Assembly: GCA_902632575.1 (NCBI GenBank)
Contig: CACPCY010000025.1
Coordinates: 1-7,382 of the forward strand
DNA length: 7,382 bases
Direction of reading: 5' to 3'
Source: an uncultured Alphaproteobacteria bacterium
GTDB taxonomy: Bacteria > Pseudomonadota > Alphaproteobacteria > HIMB59
Shown here: piece by piece, positions 1 through 4,153 of the stretch
How the letters are laid out: each line of letters opens with the position of its first letter
How positions within the stretch are numbered: position 1 is the first letter of the stretch
Translations under genes and position numbers: made by a program
The notes under the pieces: model-generated
Seen by the model: the letters and a program-made list of their open reading frames with translations, nothing else
Told to the model about the DNA's origin: nothing
Databases searched by the model: none

Positions 1-2
1 CA

Positions 3-446
3 ACTCTAAGATTTAATTACTATCCTAAACAAGATAAACCTGTTGAAGTCTCTTCACAAGACGGTGTTGCTTTAGGTTGTGAAACCCATGTAGATAGTGG
101 AATAATGACTATTTTATATCAAGATAAAAAAGGTGGCTTACAAGTTCAAAATAGACATTCATTGGATTGGTACGATGTTCCTCATGATCCAAATGCTTTT
201 GTTATTAATACAGGTTTAGCTTTAGAGTGTTTAACAAATGGTCAAATGAAAGCAACTAATCACAGAGTTCTTTTTAATCAGGAGGAGCGTATTTCGATAC
301 CTTTCTTTTTTGAACCCTCTTATGATTTCATTCTAGACCCAAAACATTTGGATATTTATGAAAATATCAATTATAATATTGATAATTATGAAAATTTTCT
401 CACCAATTCGCTTAAAAAATTTGTTGAATATGATAGGCCTGCATAA
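3..446 (+). CDS. 2-oxoglutarate/Fe(II)-dependent dioxygenase, isopenicillin N synthase family (3' part only)
   Basis: The reading frame is open from the left edge, so the start and N-terminal half lie outside the window; 147 residues are visible. The fold's C-terminal iron-binding half is clear. An HxD pair (His-Val-Asp, bases 87-95) sits in a THVDSG context, followed by the turn GGLQV and the stretch VINTG..LE.LTNG. The distal iron-ligand histidine (261-263) is in NHRV, and the 2-oxoglutarate-binding Arg-x-Ser (288-296) lies in ERISIPFFFEP. Known family chemistry is Fe(II)- and O2-dependent oxidation of a small organic substrate with decarboxylation of 2-oxoglutarate in the cytoplasm. The substrate cannot be read from the sequence; the family includes hydroxylases, ring-closing enzymes and ethylene-forming enzymes. 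The start codon of the next gene lies inside its 3' end, which suggests co-transcription. The family call is secure and the specific function unknown. Confidence 0.88.
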   Translation, partial: TLRFNYYPKQDKPVEVSSQDGVALGCETHVDSGIMTILYQDKKGGLQVQNRHSLDWYDVPHDPNAFVINTGLALECLTNGQMKATNHRVLFNQEERISIPFFFEPSYDFILDPKHLDIYENINYNIDNYENFLTNSLKKFVEYDRPA

Positions 447-888
447 ATTATCTTTTTTATTTTTATTTGCATTGATAACAGCATGTGGTGGTTTTAATAC
501 TGGGGTAAAAAAATCAGATACTCAAAAAGTTAACACAGTTAAATATGGAACACTCGTTGCGGCTGAACCAGTCAAAATTACTGGTGAAAGTTCTGGTATT
601 GGTGCTCTTACAGGAGGTTTAGTAGGTTTTGTTGTAGGATGTGGAGAGGGTATTTTTGATGATGACTGCAGAGATGCTGCAGCTGTAGTTGGAACTATTG
701 GTGGCGCCATTGTAGGATATGTTGCTGGTTCGTCATTAGGGGATCATACAGGATTTCAATATGTTGTAGATGTTGATGACACAGATGATGATATTTCGAT
801 AGTTCAATCAGGTGCAGAACAAATACCCATTGGTTCTAGAGTAACTATTGCAATAGGAACCAACACAAGAATTATAATTTCAGAATAG
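430..888 (+). CDS. SlyB / 17-kDa surface antigen-like glycine-zipper outer-membrane lipoprotein
   Basis: A 152-residue lipoprotein. The ATG at 430 is preferred over the in-frame ATG at 358 because it gives a compact lipoprotein signal: a short basic start, hydrophobic residues 7-16, and the lipobox ITAC with Cys19. The longer form would bury this behind about 24 residues and overlap the oxygenase gene much more. A beta-like segment (KYGTLVAAEPVKI, about 38-50) leads into a glycine-zipper region at about 55-103 (SSGIGALTGG..G and VGTIGGAIVGYVAG). The C-terminal part (about 109-152) has the SlyB-like pattern of an acidic strand, VQSGAEQIPIGSRV and a final strand. These proteins sit in the outer membrane and affect envelope integrity. 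The two zipper halves are separated by an acidic stretch with Cys71 and Cys80, a possible disulfide. No strong ribosome-binding site is visible, consistent with translational coupling to the upstream gene. Confidence 0.8.
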   Translation: MIGLHKLSFLFLFALITACGGFNTGVKKSDTQKVNTVKYGTLVAAEPVKITGESSGIGALTGGLVGFVVGCGEGIFDDDCRDAAAVVGTIGGAIVGYVAGSSLGDHTGFQYVVDVDDTDDDISIVQSGAEQIPIGSRVTIAIGTNTRIIISE

Positions 889-893
889 CTCAT

Positions 894-899
894 AGGAGA
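894..899 (+). promoter_or_regulatory. Shine-Dalgarno site of the heme monooxygenase gene
   Basis: AGGAGA lies 6 nt before the ATG at 906. It stands out because most genes in this window lack a clear site. It suggests independent, efficient translation of the heme monooxygenase. Confidence 0.75.
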
Positions 900-905
900 T
901 AATAA

Positions 906-1208
906 ATGTTTATTGCAATGAATCGTTTCAAAGTAAAATTAGGTGAAGAGAAACATTTTGAGGAGATTTGGAAGAGCAGAGATACTCATTTAAACGATGT
1001 TCCTGGTTTTAAGAAATTCAATTTAATTAAAAGTGAGTCTAATGAAGAATATACATTATATGCCTCTCATAGTGAGTGGGTTTCAAAACAAGATTTTATA
1101 GATTGGACTAAATCTGAGGCTTTTAGGATGGCGCATAAGAATGCTGGTGAACATAAAAATGTTTACATAGAACACCCACAGTTTGAAGGTTTTGAAGTAG
1201 TAATTTAA
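906..1208 (+). CDS. Heme-degrading monooxygenase, ABM fold, HmuQ/IsdG-like
   Basis: A 100-residue protein covering a whole antibiotic-biosynthesis-monooxygenase (ABM) domain. The residues that define heme-degrading members are present: Asn6 in FIAMNRF, Trp67 in DWTKSEAF and His77 in RMAHKNAG, matching the Asn-Trp-His set of IsdG-type enzymes. The start FIAMNRF, the middle DVPGFKKFNL and LYASHSEW, and the end HPQFEGFEV closely resemble the HmuQ/HmuD group I recall from Bradyrhizobium. Expected role: cytoplasmic, reductant-driven opening of the heme ring to release iron. A good Shine-Dalgarno AGGAGA (894-899) lies 6 nt before the ATG, and the gene follows the lipoprotein gene by 17 nt, so they probably share an mRNA. 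No heme transporter gene lies in the window, so the heme source could be endogenous turnover or uptake genes elsewhere. The family call is strong; heme as substrate is inferred from the triad. Confidence 0.87.
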   Translation: MFIAMNRFKVKLGEEKHFEEIWKSRDTHLNDVPGFKKFNLIKSESNEEYTLYASHSEWVSKQDFIDWTKSEAFRMAHKNAGEHKNVYIEHPQFEGFEVVI

Positions 1209-1226
1209 GTAAATATTACCTTTTTT
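1207..1226 (+). terminator. Weak intrinsic terminator-like hairpin after the heme monooxygenase gene
   Basis: Directly after the stop codon, GTAA (1209-1212) and TTAC (1216-1219) pair around a 3-nt loop. AA/TT can extend the stem past a bulged C, and six T residues follow (1221-1226). The stem is short and AT-rich, so efficiency is doubtful. The position between a + strand operon and a convergent tRNA gene favours a real terminator. Confidence 0.4.
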
Positions 1227-1277
1227 AAATTGTATAAACTCACTAAACCTATAGATAAAAAAATAAATTAGATTTTA

Positions 1278-1367
1278 TGGCGGAAGGACTGGGATTCGAA
1301 CCCAGGAAAGAGTTGCCCCTTTGCCGGTTTTCAAGACCGGTGCTTTCAACCACTCAGCCATCCTTCC
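1278..1367 (-). tRNA. tRNA-Ser (anticodon UGA)
   Basis: On the minus strand the acceptor stem GGAAGGA (from 1367-1361) pairs with TCCTTCC, followed by discriminator G and a genome-encoded CCA (1280-1278). The D arm GGCTGAGTGGTTGAAAGC is typical of tRNA-Ser. The anticodon stem CCGGT/ACCGG holds the loop CTTGAAA, anticodon TGA (complement of 1331-1333). A long variable arm (AAAGGG..CTCTTT) makes it class II, and the T arm is CTGGG TTCGAAT CCCAG. It should decode UCA and, by wobble, other UCN codons. A minus-strand promoter is visible upstream at 1390-1417. Downstream on its strand, a run of seven T (complement of 1257-1263) follows a very weak AT-rich hairpin and may end the transcript. The gene lies convergent to the preceding operon. 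Confidence 0.97.
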
Positions 1368-1389
1368 ATAGATTACAAAGTGTCAGAAA

Positions 1390-1417
1390 TGTATATAACA
1401 CAATACTTTTAAAGCAA
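1390..1417 (-). promoter_or_regulatory. Probable sigma-70-type promoter of tRNA-Ser
   Basis: Read on the minus strand, a -35-like TTGCTT (1417-1412) is followed after 16 nt by a -10-like TATACA (1395-1390), about 23 nt before the tRNA 5' end. The same two boxes with the same 16-nt spacing occur upstream of the truncated tRNA copy at 2808-2835, which supports a real functional signal. Confidence 0.55.
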
Positions 1418-1450
1418 ATAAAAAAAAATTTTAAAAATTAATTAATATTT

Positions 1451-1471
1451 CAGTACCAACTCAGTGCCAAT
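1451..1471 (+). repeat. Paired CAGTRCCAA motifs upstream of the small-gene cluster
   Basis: CAGTACCAA (1451-1459) and CAGTGCCAA (1462-1470) are near-identical 9-mers spaced by 2 nt. They lie just before a -10-like TATAAA (1478-1483) and about 70 nt before the first small gene, where an operator would sit. The 13-mer at 1459-1471 recurs exactly at 2631-2643 inside the palindrome past the end of the cluster. A regulator site is an inference; no regulator is encoded nearby. Confidence 0.4.
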
Positions 1472-1538
1472 AAAATTTATAAAATAGCGATTGATTGCAG
1501 CGGTTTTCACAACAGGTAAGTTATGGTAAATTTACTAA

Positions 1539-1916
1539 ATGAAAATATTTTTATCATTATTCTTGCTAATCCCTAGTTTGAGTCAAGGAAATGATAAAAT
1601 TTATTTGAATATAAAAGATTTCATTACTTATAGTATTTCAGCTAATAAGATGATGTCATTATGTAAAGAAAATCATGATTATGAAATGGGAAAAGATATT
1701 ATGTTTAGCACTCTCTATGCTGCTTTTAATGAAAAATTAATAAATGAATTTCAAATGAATGAAATAGAAGCTTCTACACTAAAAACCGAAGAAGAAGCAG
1801 AGGTAATCGTAAGAGAGGAGGGGTGTGATTACGCCACTACCCTGATTTATACTACTTACGCTAAAAAATTAATAGAAATAAAAAAATATTTTGTTGAAGA
1901 AGGCTTACTTGATTAA
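1539..1916 (+). CDS. Small exported protein of unknown function, two cysteines
   Basis: I do not recognise this 125-residue protein. It opens with a Sec-type signal (Lys2, hydrophobic 3-13, likely cleavage near residue 16-18 after LSQG). The mature part is mostly predicted helix, charged and acidic, with Cys42 (SLCKEN) and Cys96 (EEGCDY) that could pair in the periplasm. No membrane segment follows the signal. The ATG at 1539 gives the best signal peptide but has no good Shine-Dalgarno. An AGG at 1514-1516 is better placed for a small overlapping frame at 1523. It is the first of three short genes between the intact and truncated tRNA-Ser copies and overlaps the next gene. Composition and exported status fit accessory cargo; no function is assigned. 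Confidence 0.7.
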   Translation: MKIFLSLFLLIPSLSQGNDKIYLNIKDFITYSISANKMMSLCKENHDYEMGKDIMFSTLYAAFNEKLINEFQMNEIEASTLKTEEEAEVIVREEGCDYATTLIYTTYAKKLIEIKKYFVEEGLLD

Positions 1917-2223
1917 AAATATATCTAAATTGGCATTTTTTTTAATATTGACTCCAAATGTATTATTTTCTTGGACAAATGAAAATATGAAAAGCCTGAC
2001 AGATAATTGTATTGAGAAAACCTCAATAGAGGCACCACAGTTTTCAAATGAATTTATATTAGAATATTGTGAGTGTGGAACAATACTTTTAAAGAATTCT
2101 ATGACATGGGATGAATTTTTATCTTTATACGAGTCTAATCAAAGTCTTCTCTCAGAAAAATTAACAAATTATTCAGTTATCTGTGCAGAAAAACTTTTGA
2201 GTCAAGGTAAAAATAATAAATAA
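1909..2223 (+). CDS. Small exported four-cysteine protein with CxC motif, unknown function, TTG start
   Basis: The frame has no ATG before the mature region. TTG at 1909 is chosen because it gives a clean signal (MIKN, hydrophobic 8-20, cleavage near 21) and has AAGAAGG (1897-1903) 5 nt upstream. TTG at 1891 or 1894 would add six or five residues. The protein is 104 residues with Cys34 (DNCIEK), Cys54 and Cys56 (YCECG) and Cys92 (VICAEK). The arrangement of a first Cys, then a CxC, then a late Cys in a helical ~80-residue domain recalls small secreted bacterial proteins with a YCxC core that I have seen only as hypotheticals. The start overlaps the end of the preceding gene by 8 nt, indicating translational coupling. 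The cysteines suggest disulfides or metal binding in the periplasm; neither can be settled here. Confidence 0.68.
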   Translation: MIKNISKLAFFLILTPNVLFSWTNENMKSLTDNCIEKTSIEAPQFSNEFILEYCECGTILLKNSMTWDEFLSLYESNQSLLSEKLTNYSVICAEKLLSQGKNNK

Positions 2224-2244
2224 AAAGTTTATACTTCATAAAAT

Positions 2245-2607
2245 ATGAAAAACCTCTTACCTCAAAATCAAGATGGCATGAAATATGCTAAAGGTTTTAT
2301 TAAAAATATAATTAATTTTTTTGATGATAGAATTACTGAATATATTATTGATGAAAATTATAATAAAGACTTAAAAGCATGGATGATACCAATAGAAGCT
2401 ATTTTTTTTGTTGGTGATAATTTCCAAGAAATAATTGAGAGTTCTGATGATTTTTTACAATTACAGAAAATGTGTGAAAATAAAGATTTAGAATTAAGCA
2501 TTTATCCTCATTTACCAGATGATAAATATCAAAAAGAAATCAGTCCTTTTGCTCCAAGTATTTTTAGATATTCGCTTTATTTTGAAAAAATTAAGAGTCA
2601 ACCTTAG
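2245..2607 (+). CDS. Small hypothetical protein, probably cytoplasmic
   Basis: I do not recognise this 120-residue protein. It has no signal peptide and no clear membrane helix; residues 46-57 (WMIPIEAIFFVG) are hydrophobic but too short. It looks like a compact alpha/beta protein with acidic stretches (DDRITEYIIDEN, ESSDDF) and a late proline-containing part (IYPHLPDD, SPFAPS). The only cysteine is Cys77. It starts 21 nt after the previous stop and is likely in the same transcript. There is no visible Shine-Dalgarno, and the second ATG (codon 12) is a possible alternative start. Base composition looks even more AT-rich than the flanking conserved genes, though that is a visual judgement. It is the last gene before the palindromes and the truncated tRNA copy. 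Confidence 0.6.
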   Translation: MKNLLPQNQDGMKYAKGFIKNIINFFDDRITEYIIDENYNKDLKAWMIPIEAIFFVGDNFQEIIESSDDFLQLQKMCENKDLELSIYPHLPDDKYQKEISPFAPSIFRYSLYFEKIKSQP

Positions 2608-2623
2608 TCATTAGGTAAATTCT

Positions 2624-2644
2624 AATTGGCACTCAGTGCCAATT
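2624..2644. repeat. Perfect palindrome, 10-bp arms with 1-nt centre
   Basis: AATTGGCACT (2624-2633), a central C, then AGTGCCAATT (2635-2644), without mismatch. As RNA it could fold as a 9-bp stem with a 3-nt loop, but no T-run follows, so it is not a standard terminator. As DNA it has the shape of a dimeric repressor operator. The right arm plus centre repeats a 13-mer found upstream of the cluster at 1459-1471. Confidence 0.7.
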
Positions 2645-2651
2645 GTGTGAC

Positions 2652-2718
2652 ATTACTGATATAAAACAACTGTTTATGTTTAGAGAACAAACATAAAAAC
2701 TTTAAATTTATCAGTAAT
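2652..2718. repeat. Nested two-tier inverted repeat with a common centre
   Basis: Outer arms ATTACTGATA (2652-2661) and TATCAGTAAT (2709-2718) are perfect 10-bp complements. Inside them TTTATGTTT (2673-2681) and AAACATAAA (2689-2697) are perfect 9-bp complements around a 7-nt loop. Both pairs centre on base 2685, separated by 11-nt unpaired stretches on each side. Five T (2718-2722) close the right side, so a terminator for the small-gene cluster is possible, although the stems are AT-rich. A recombination or protein-binding site is an alternative. Confidence 0.6.
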
Positions 2719-2745
2719 TTTTGTTAATATTGTTAAATAAAAAAA

Positions 2746-2787
2746 GGGTTTCAAGACCGGTGCTTTCAACCGCTCAGCCATCCTTCC
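2746..2787 (-). pseudogene. Truncated tRNA-Ser: 5' half only (acceptor 5' strand to anticodon stem)
   Basis: These 42 bases match 1326-1367 of the intact tRNA-Ser at 40 positions; the differences are at 2748 (G for T) and 2772 (G for A) on the + strand. The copy covers the 5' acceptor strand, D arm, anticodon loop and the first part of the 3' anticodon stem, then stops abruptly at a run of seven A (2739-2745). It lacks the variable arm, T arm, 3' acceptor strand and CCA, so it cannot be a functional tRNA. Its orientation is the same as the intact gene, making a direct repeat about 1.42 kb apart. Confidence 0.85.
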
Positions 2788-2807
2788 GAAGATAAAAGCG
2801 TCTAGAT

Positions 2808-2835
2808 TGTATATATTAGGACATTTTTAAATCAA
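2808..2835 (-). promoter_or_regulatory. tRNA-type promoter retained upstream of the truncated tRNA-Ser
   Basis: On the minus strand TTGATT (2835-2830) and TATACA (2813-2808) are spaced by 16 nt, 21 nt before the truncated tRNA. Aligned without gaps to the intact tRNA promoter, the boxes and a GACRCTT element between the -10 and the tRNA are shared, while the spacer differs. Transcription would yield the tRNA 5' half followed by a U-tract. Confidence 0.45.
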
Positions 2836-2892
2836 TTATAAATTTTATCTTTTAACAAATACATAACCAAGTATCTCATGTTATATTTATAA

Positions 2893-3648
2893 GTGATTTA
2901 TAGTAACCTATCATTATTAACAATTATTTATGTTTTATTTGCTTATTTCTTAGGTGGAGTAACTCAAGGAGTATTAGGAGTAGGTCTTATAACAGTCGTT
3001 ATATCCTTACTCTCATTTGTTATTGATGTAAAAGAGACTATTGCACTTGTTATAATTCCAACAATTGTCACAAGTTTTTTTCAAATGACAAATGGTAGTA
3101 ATTTAAAAGCAATAATTAAAGATACTAAATATTTTCTTGTTTTTTCAACACTAATCATAATACCGGGTGTCTTTTTACTAAAAGTTCTTGAGTCTGATCT
3201 AATCTTGATATTCATAGCGATTTTACTTTTTATGAATTCCTCTTTATCTCTATCAAATAGAGTTGTTGCTATACCTAATCATCAAAATTCAATCATCCAA
3301 GTTTCAGCTGGATCTCTTAATGGATTTATCATAGGCCTAACTAGTATTTACACCATGCCTTTTGTTTTCTTATTACAATCACTTAAATATAATAAAGAAA
3401 AAACAGTACAATTTATGGGATTAGCTTTTTTACTATATAGCATTATGCAATTTATATCATTTTCGTATAGTAAGCTGATTAGTATTAATACAATTGCTCC
3501 CTCATTAATTGTTACTCTTCCAGTAATGATTGGGTTCCTTTTTGGTAAAAAAATAAGAAGTTTTATATCAGAAAAGTTATTTAAAAAATTATTTTACTTA
3601 ATGTTATTACTGATGAGTGGAATAATATTGATAAATTCTTTTCTTTAA
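2893..3648 (+). CDS. TauE/SafE (DUF81) family membrane permease
   Basis: A 251-residue, very hydrophobic protein with about eight membrane segments arranged as two related halves, typical of TauE/SafE transporters of roughly 250 residues. The first half carries the family's glycine-rich opening (GGVTQGVLGVGLITVV, residues 21-36) and a polar break before IIPTIVTSFFQ. The second opens with SAGSLNGFIIGLTSIYTMPF (138-157) and continues FMGLAFLLYSIMQF. The family exports or imports sulfur-containing or small organic anions such as sulfite, sulfoacetate or taurine-related compounds across the inner membrane; the substrate cannot be inferred here. The start is GTG at 2893, as the only upstream in-frame ATG (2878) runs into TAA. 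No Shine-Dalgarno is visible. It stops 6 nt from the convergent neighbour. Confidence 0.85.
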   Translation: MIYSNLSLLTIIYVLFAYFLGGVTQGVLGVGLITVVISLLSFVIDVKETIALVIIPTIVTSFFQMTNGSNLKAIIKDTKYFLVFSTLIIIPGVFLLKVLESDLILIFIAILLFMNSSLSLSNRVVAIPNHQNSIIQVSAGSLNGFIIGLTSIYTMPFVFLLQSLKYNKEKTVQFMGLAFLLYSIMQFISFSYSKLISINTIAPSLIVTLPVMIGFLFGKKIRSFISEKLFKKLFYLMLLLMSGIILINSFL

Positions 3649-3654
3649 ATTTAA

Positions 3655-4041
3655 TTAATTACTAGTGGTTCCATCAACTCGATTTACACTGTAAATAGCC
3701 CCTAACATAAAAACAATTACAGATGATGGAAATAAAAAATAGCCAATAGTGTAGGTATCTGGATAATATTGCATTCCCATATACAAGACGATAGCGTTCA
3801 TTAAACAAAGTAGTAAAAAAACAATATTTGTGCCAATTTTAGATAATATCAAAGCTAATGGCTTTAAAACAACAATAGCCACAGCACATATAAATATAAC
3901 AGCAGGAATAACATTCATTAGCAAACCCATTGACTCAGAATAAGTATAATCTTCTAGTGAGTCCCAAGGAAGGACCATTGAAAGTAGCATCATTATAACA
4001 GATGCATATACAAATTTTTTTCCTGTATTTGTTAAAATCAT
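3655..4041 (-). CDS. Four-helix inner-membrane protein of unknown function
   Basis: I do not recognise this 128-residue protein. Four hydrophobic segments are seen at about residues 10-25, 39-60, 70-90 and 97-117. A short loop (PWDSLEDYTYSES, 25-37) lies between the first two, and a polar tail ends in GTTSN. The LPW before that loop is like small four-helix membrane families, but no catalytic motif is visible. It is convergent with the TauE-like gene and divergent from the transglycosylase gene, with 112 nt between the start codons. A candidate extended -10 element (TGCTATAAA, complement of 4048-4056) lies so close to the ATG that the mRNA would be nearly leaderless; no Shine-Dalgarno is seen. 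Coding status is supported by the length, consistent hydrophobic pattern and lack of a competing frame. Confidence 0.68.
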   Translation of the reverse strand: MILTNTGKKFVYASVIMMLLSMVLPWDSLEDYTYSESMGLLMNVIPAVIFICAVAIVVLKPLALILSKIGTNIVFLLLCLMNAIVLYMGMQYYPDTYTIGYFLFPSSVIVFMLGAIYSVNRVDGTTSN

Positions 4042-4119
4042 TAAATATTTATAGCAAATATCATCTTTTTTAACAGTAACTAATATAATTTGATAAATTT
4101 TAAGAAATAACTATTAGAT

Positions 4120-4136
4120 TATAATGGTTATATAAT
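4120..4136 (+). promoter_or_regulatory. Two perfect -10 hexamers upstream of the cell-wall operon
   Basis: TATAAT occurs at 4120-4125 and again at 4131-4136 in the intergenic region before the transglycosylase gene. Neither has a good -35 box at 16-18 nt; TTGATA at 4090-4095 is 24 nt before the first. One of them probably drives mltB-like, rlpA-like, dacC and tmk as one transcript. Confidence 0.45.
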
Positions 4137-4153
4137 AGAGCAGGAATCAGATT

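Larger units (their letters stand above)
1326..2787. mobile_element. Candidate tRNA-Ser-associated mini-island or its remnant, without integrase
   Basis: The interval is bounded by two direct copies of the tRNA-Ser 5' half (1326-1367 inside the intact tRNA; 2746-2787 alone) and carries three small unrecognised genes. tRNA genes are common targets of integrative elements, which leave a direct repeat of part of the tRNA at the far end. No integrase, transposase or excisionase is present. An old tandem tRNA duplication with later insertion or deletion would leave similar traces. The boundaries given are the outer repeat ends. Confidence 0.35.

Noticed and set aside
358..430. Upstream ATG for the lipoprotein
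   Set aside because: It would put about 24 residues ahead of a proper lipoprotein signal and overlap the oxygenase gene by 89 nt; ATG 430 fits lipobox spacing.
522..710. Minus-strand open frame of 62 codons
   Set aside because: It lies entirely within the lipoprotein gene; its proline-rich, low-complexity product is the antisense image of the glycine zipper.
1400..2094. 15-nt exact repeat ACAATACTTTTAAAG at 1400-1414 and 2080-2094
   Set aside because: One copy is in the tRNA promoter and the other in coding sequence. AT-rich 15-mers recur by chance at this window size with appreciable probability, and no structure links them.
1539..2223. One gene split by a frameshift
   Set aside because: Each frame has its own signal peptide and the second has its own ribosome site, so these are two genes.
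2624..2644. CIRCE (HrcA) operator reading of the palindrome
   Set aside because: CIRCE has TTAGCACTC and GAGTGCTAA separated by 9 nt; here the arms are joined by 1 nt and no heat-shock gene is nearby.
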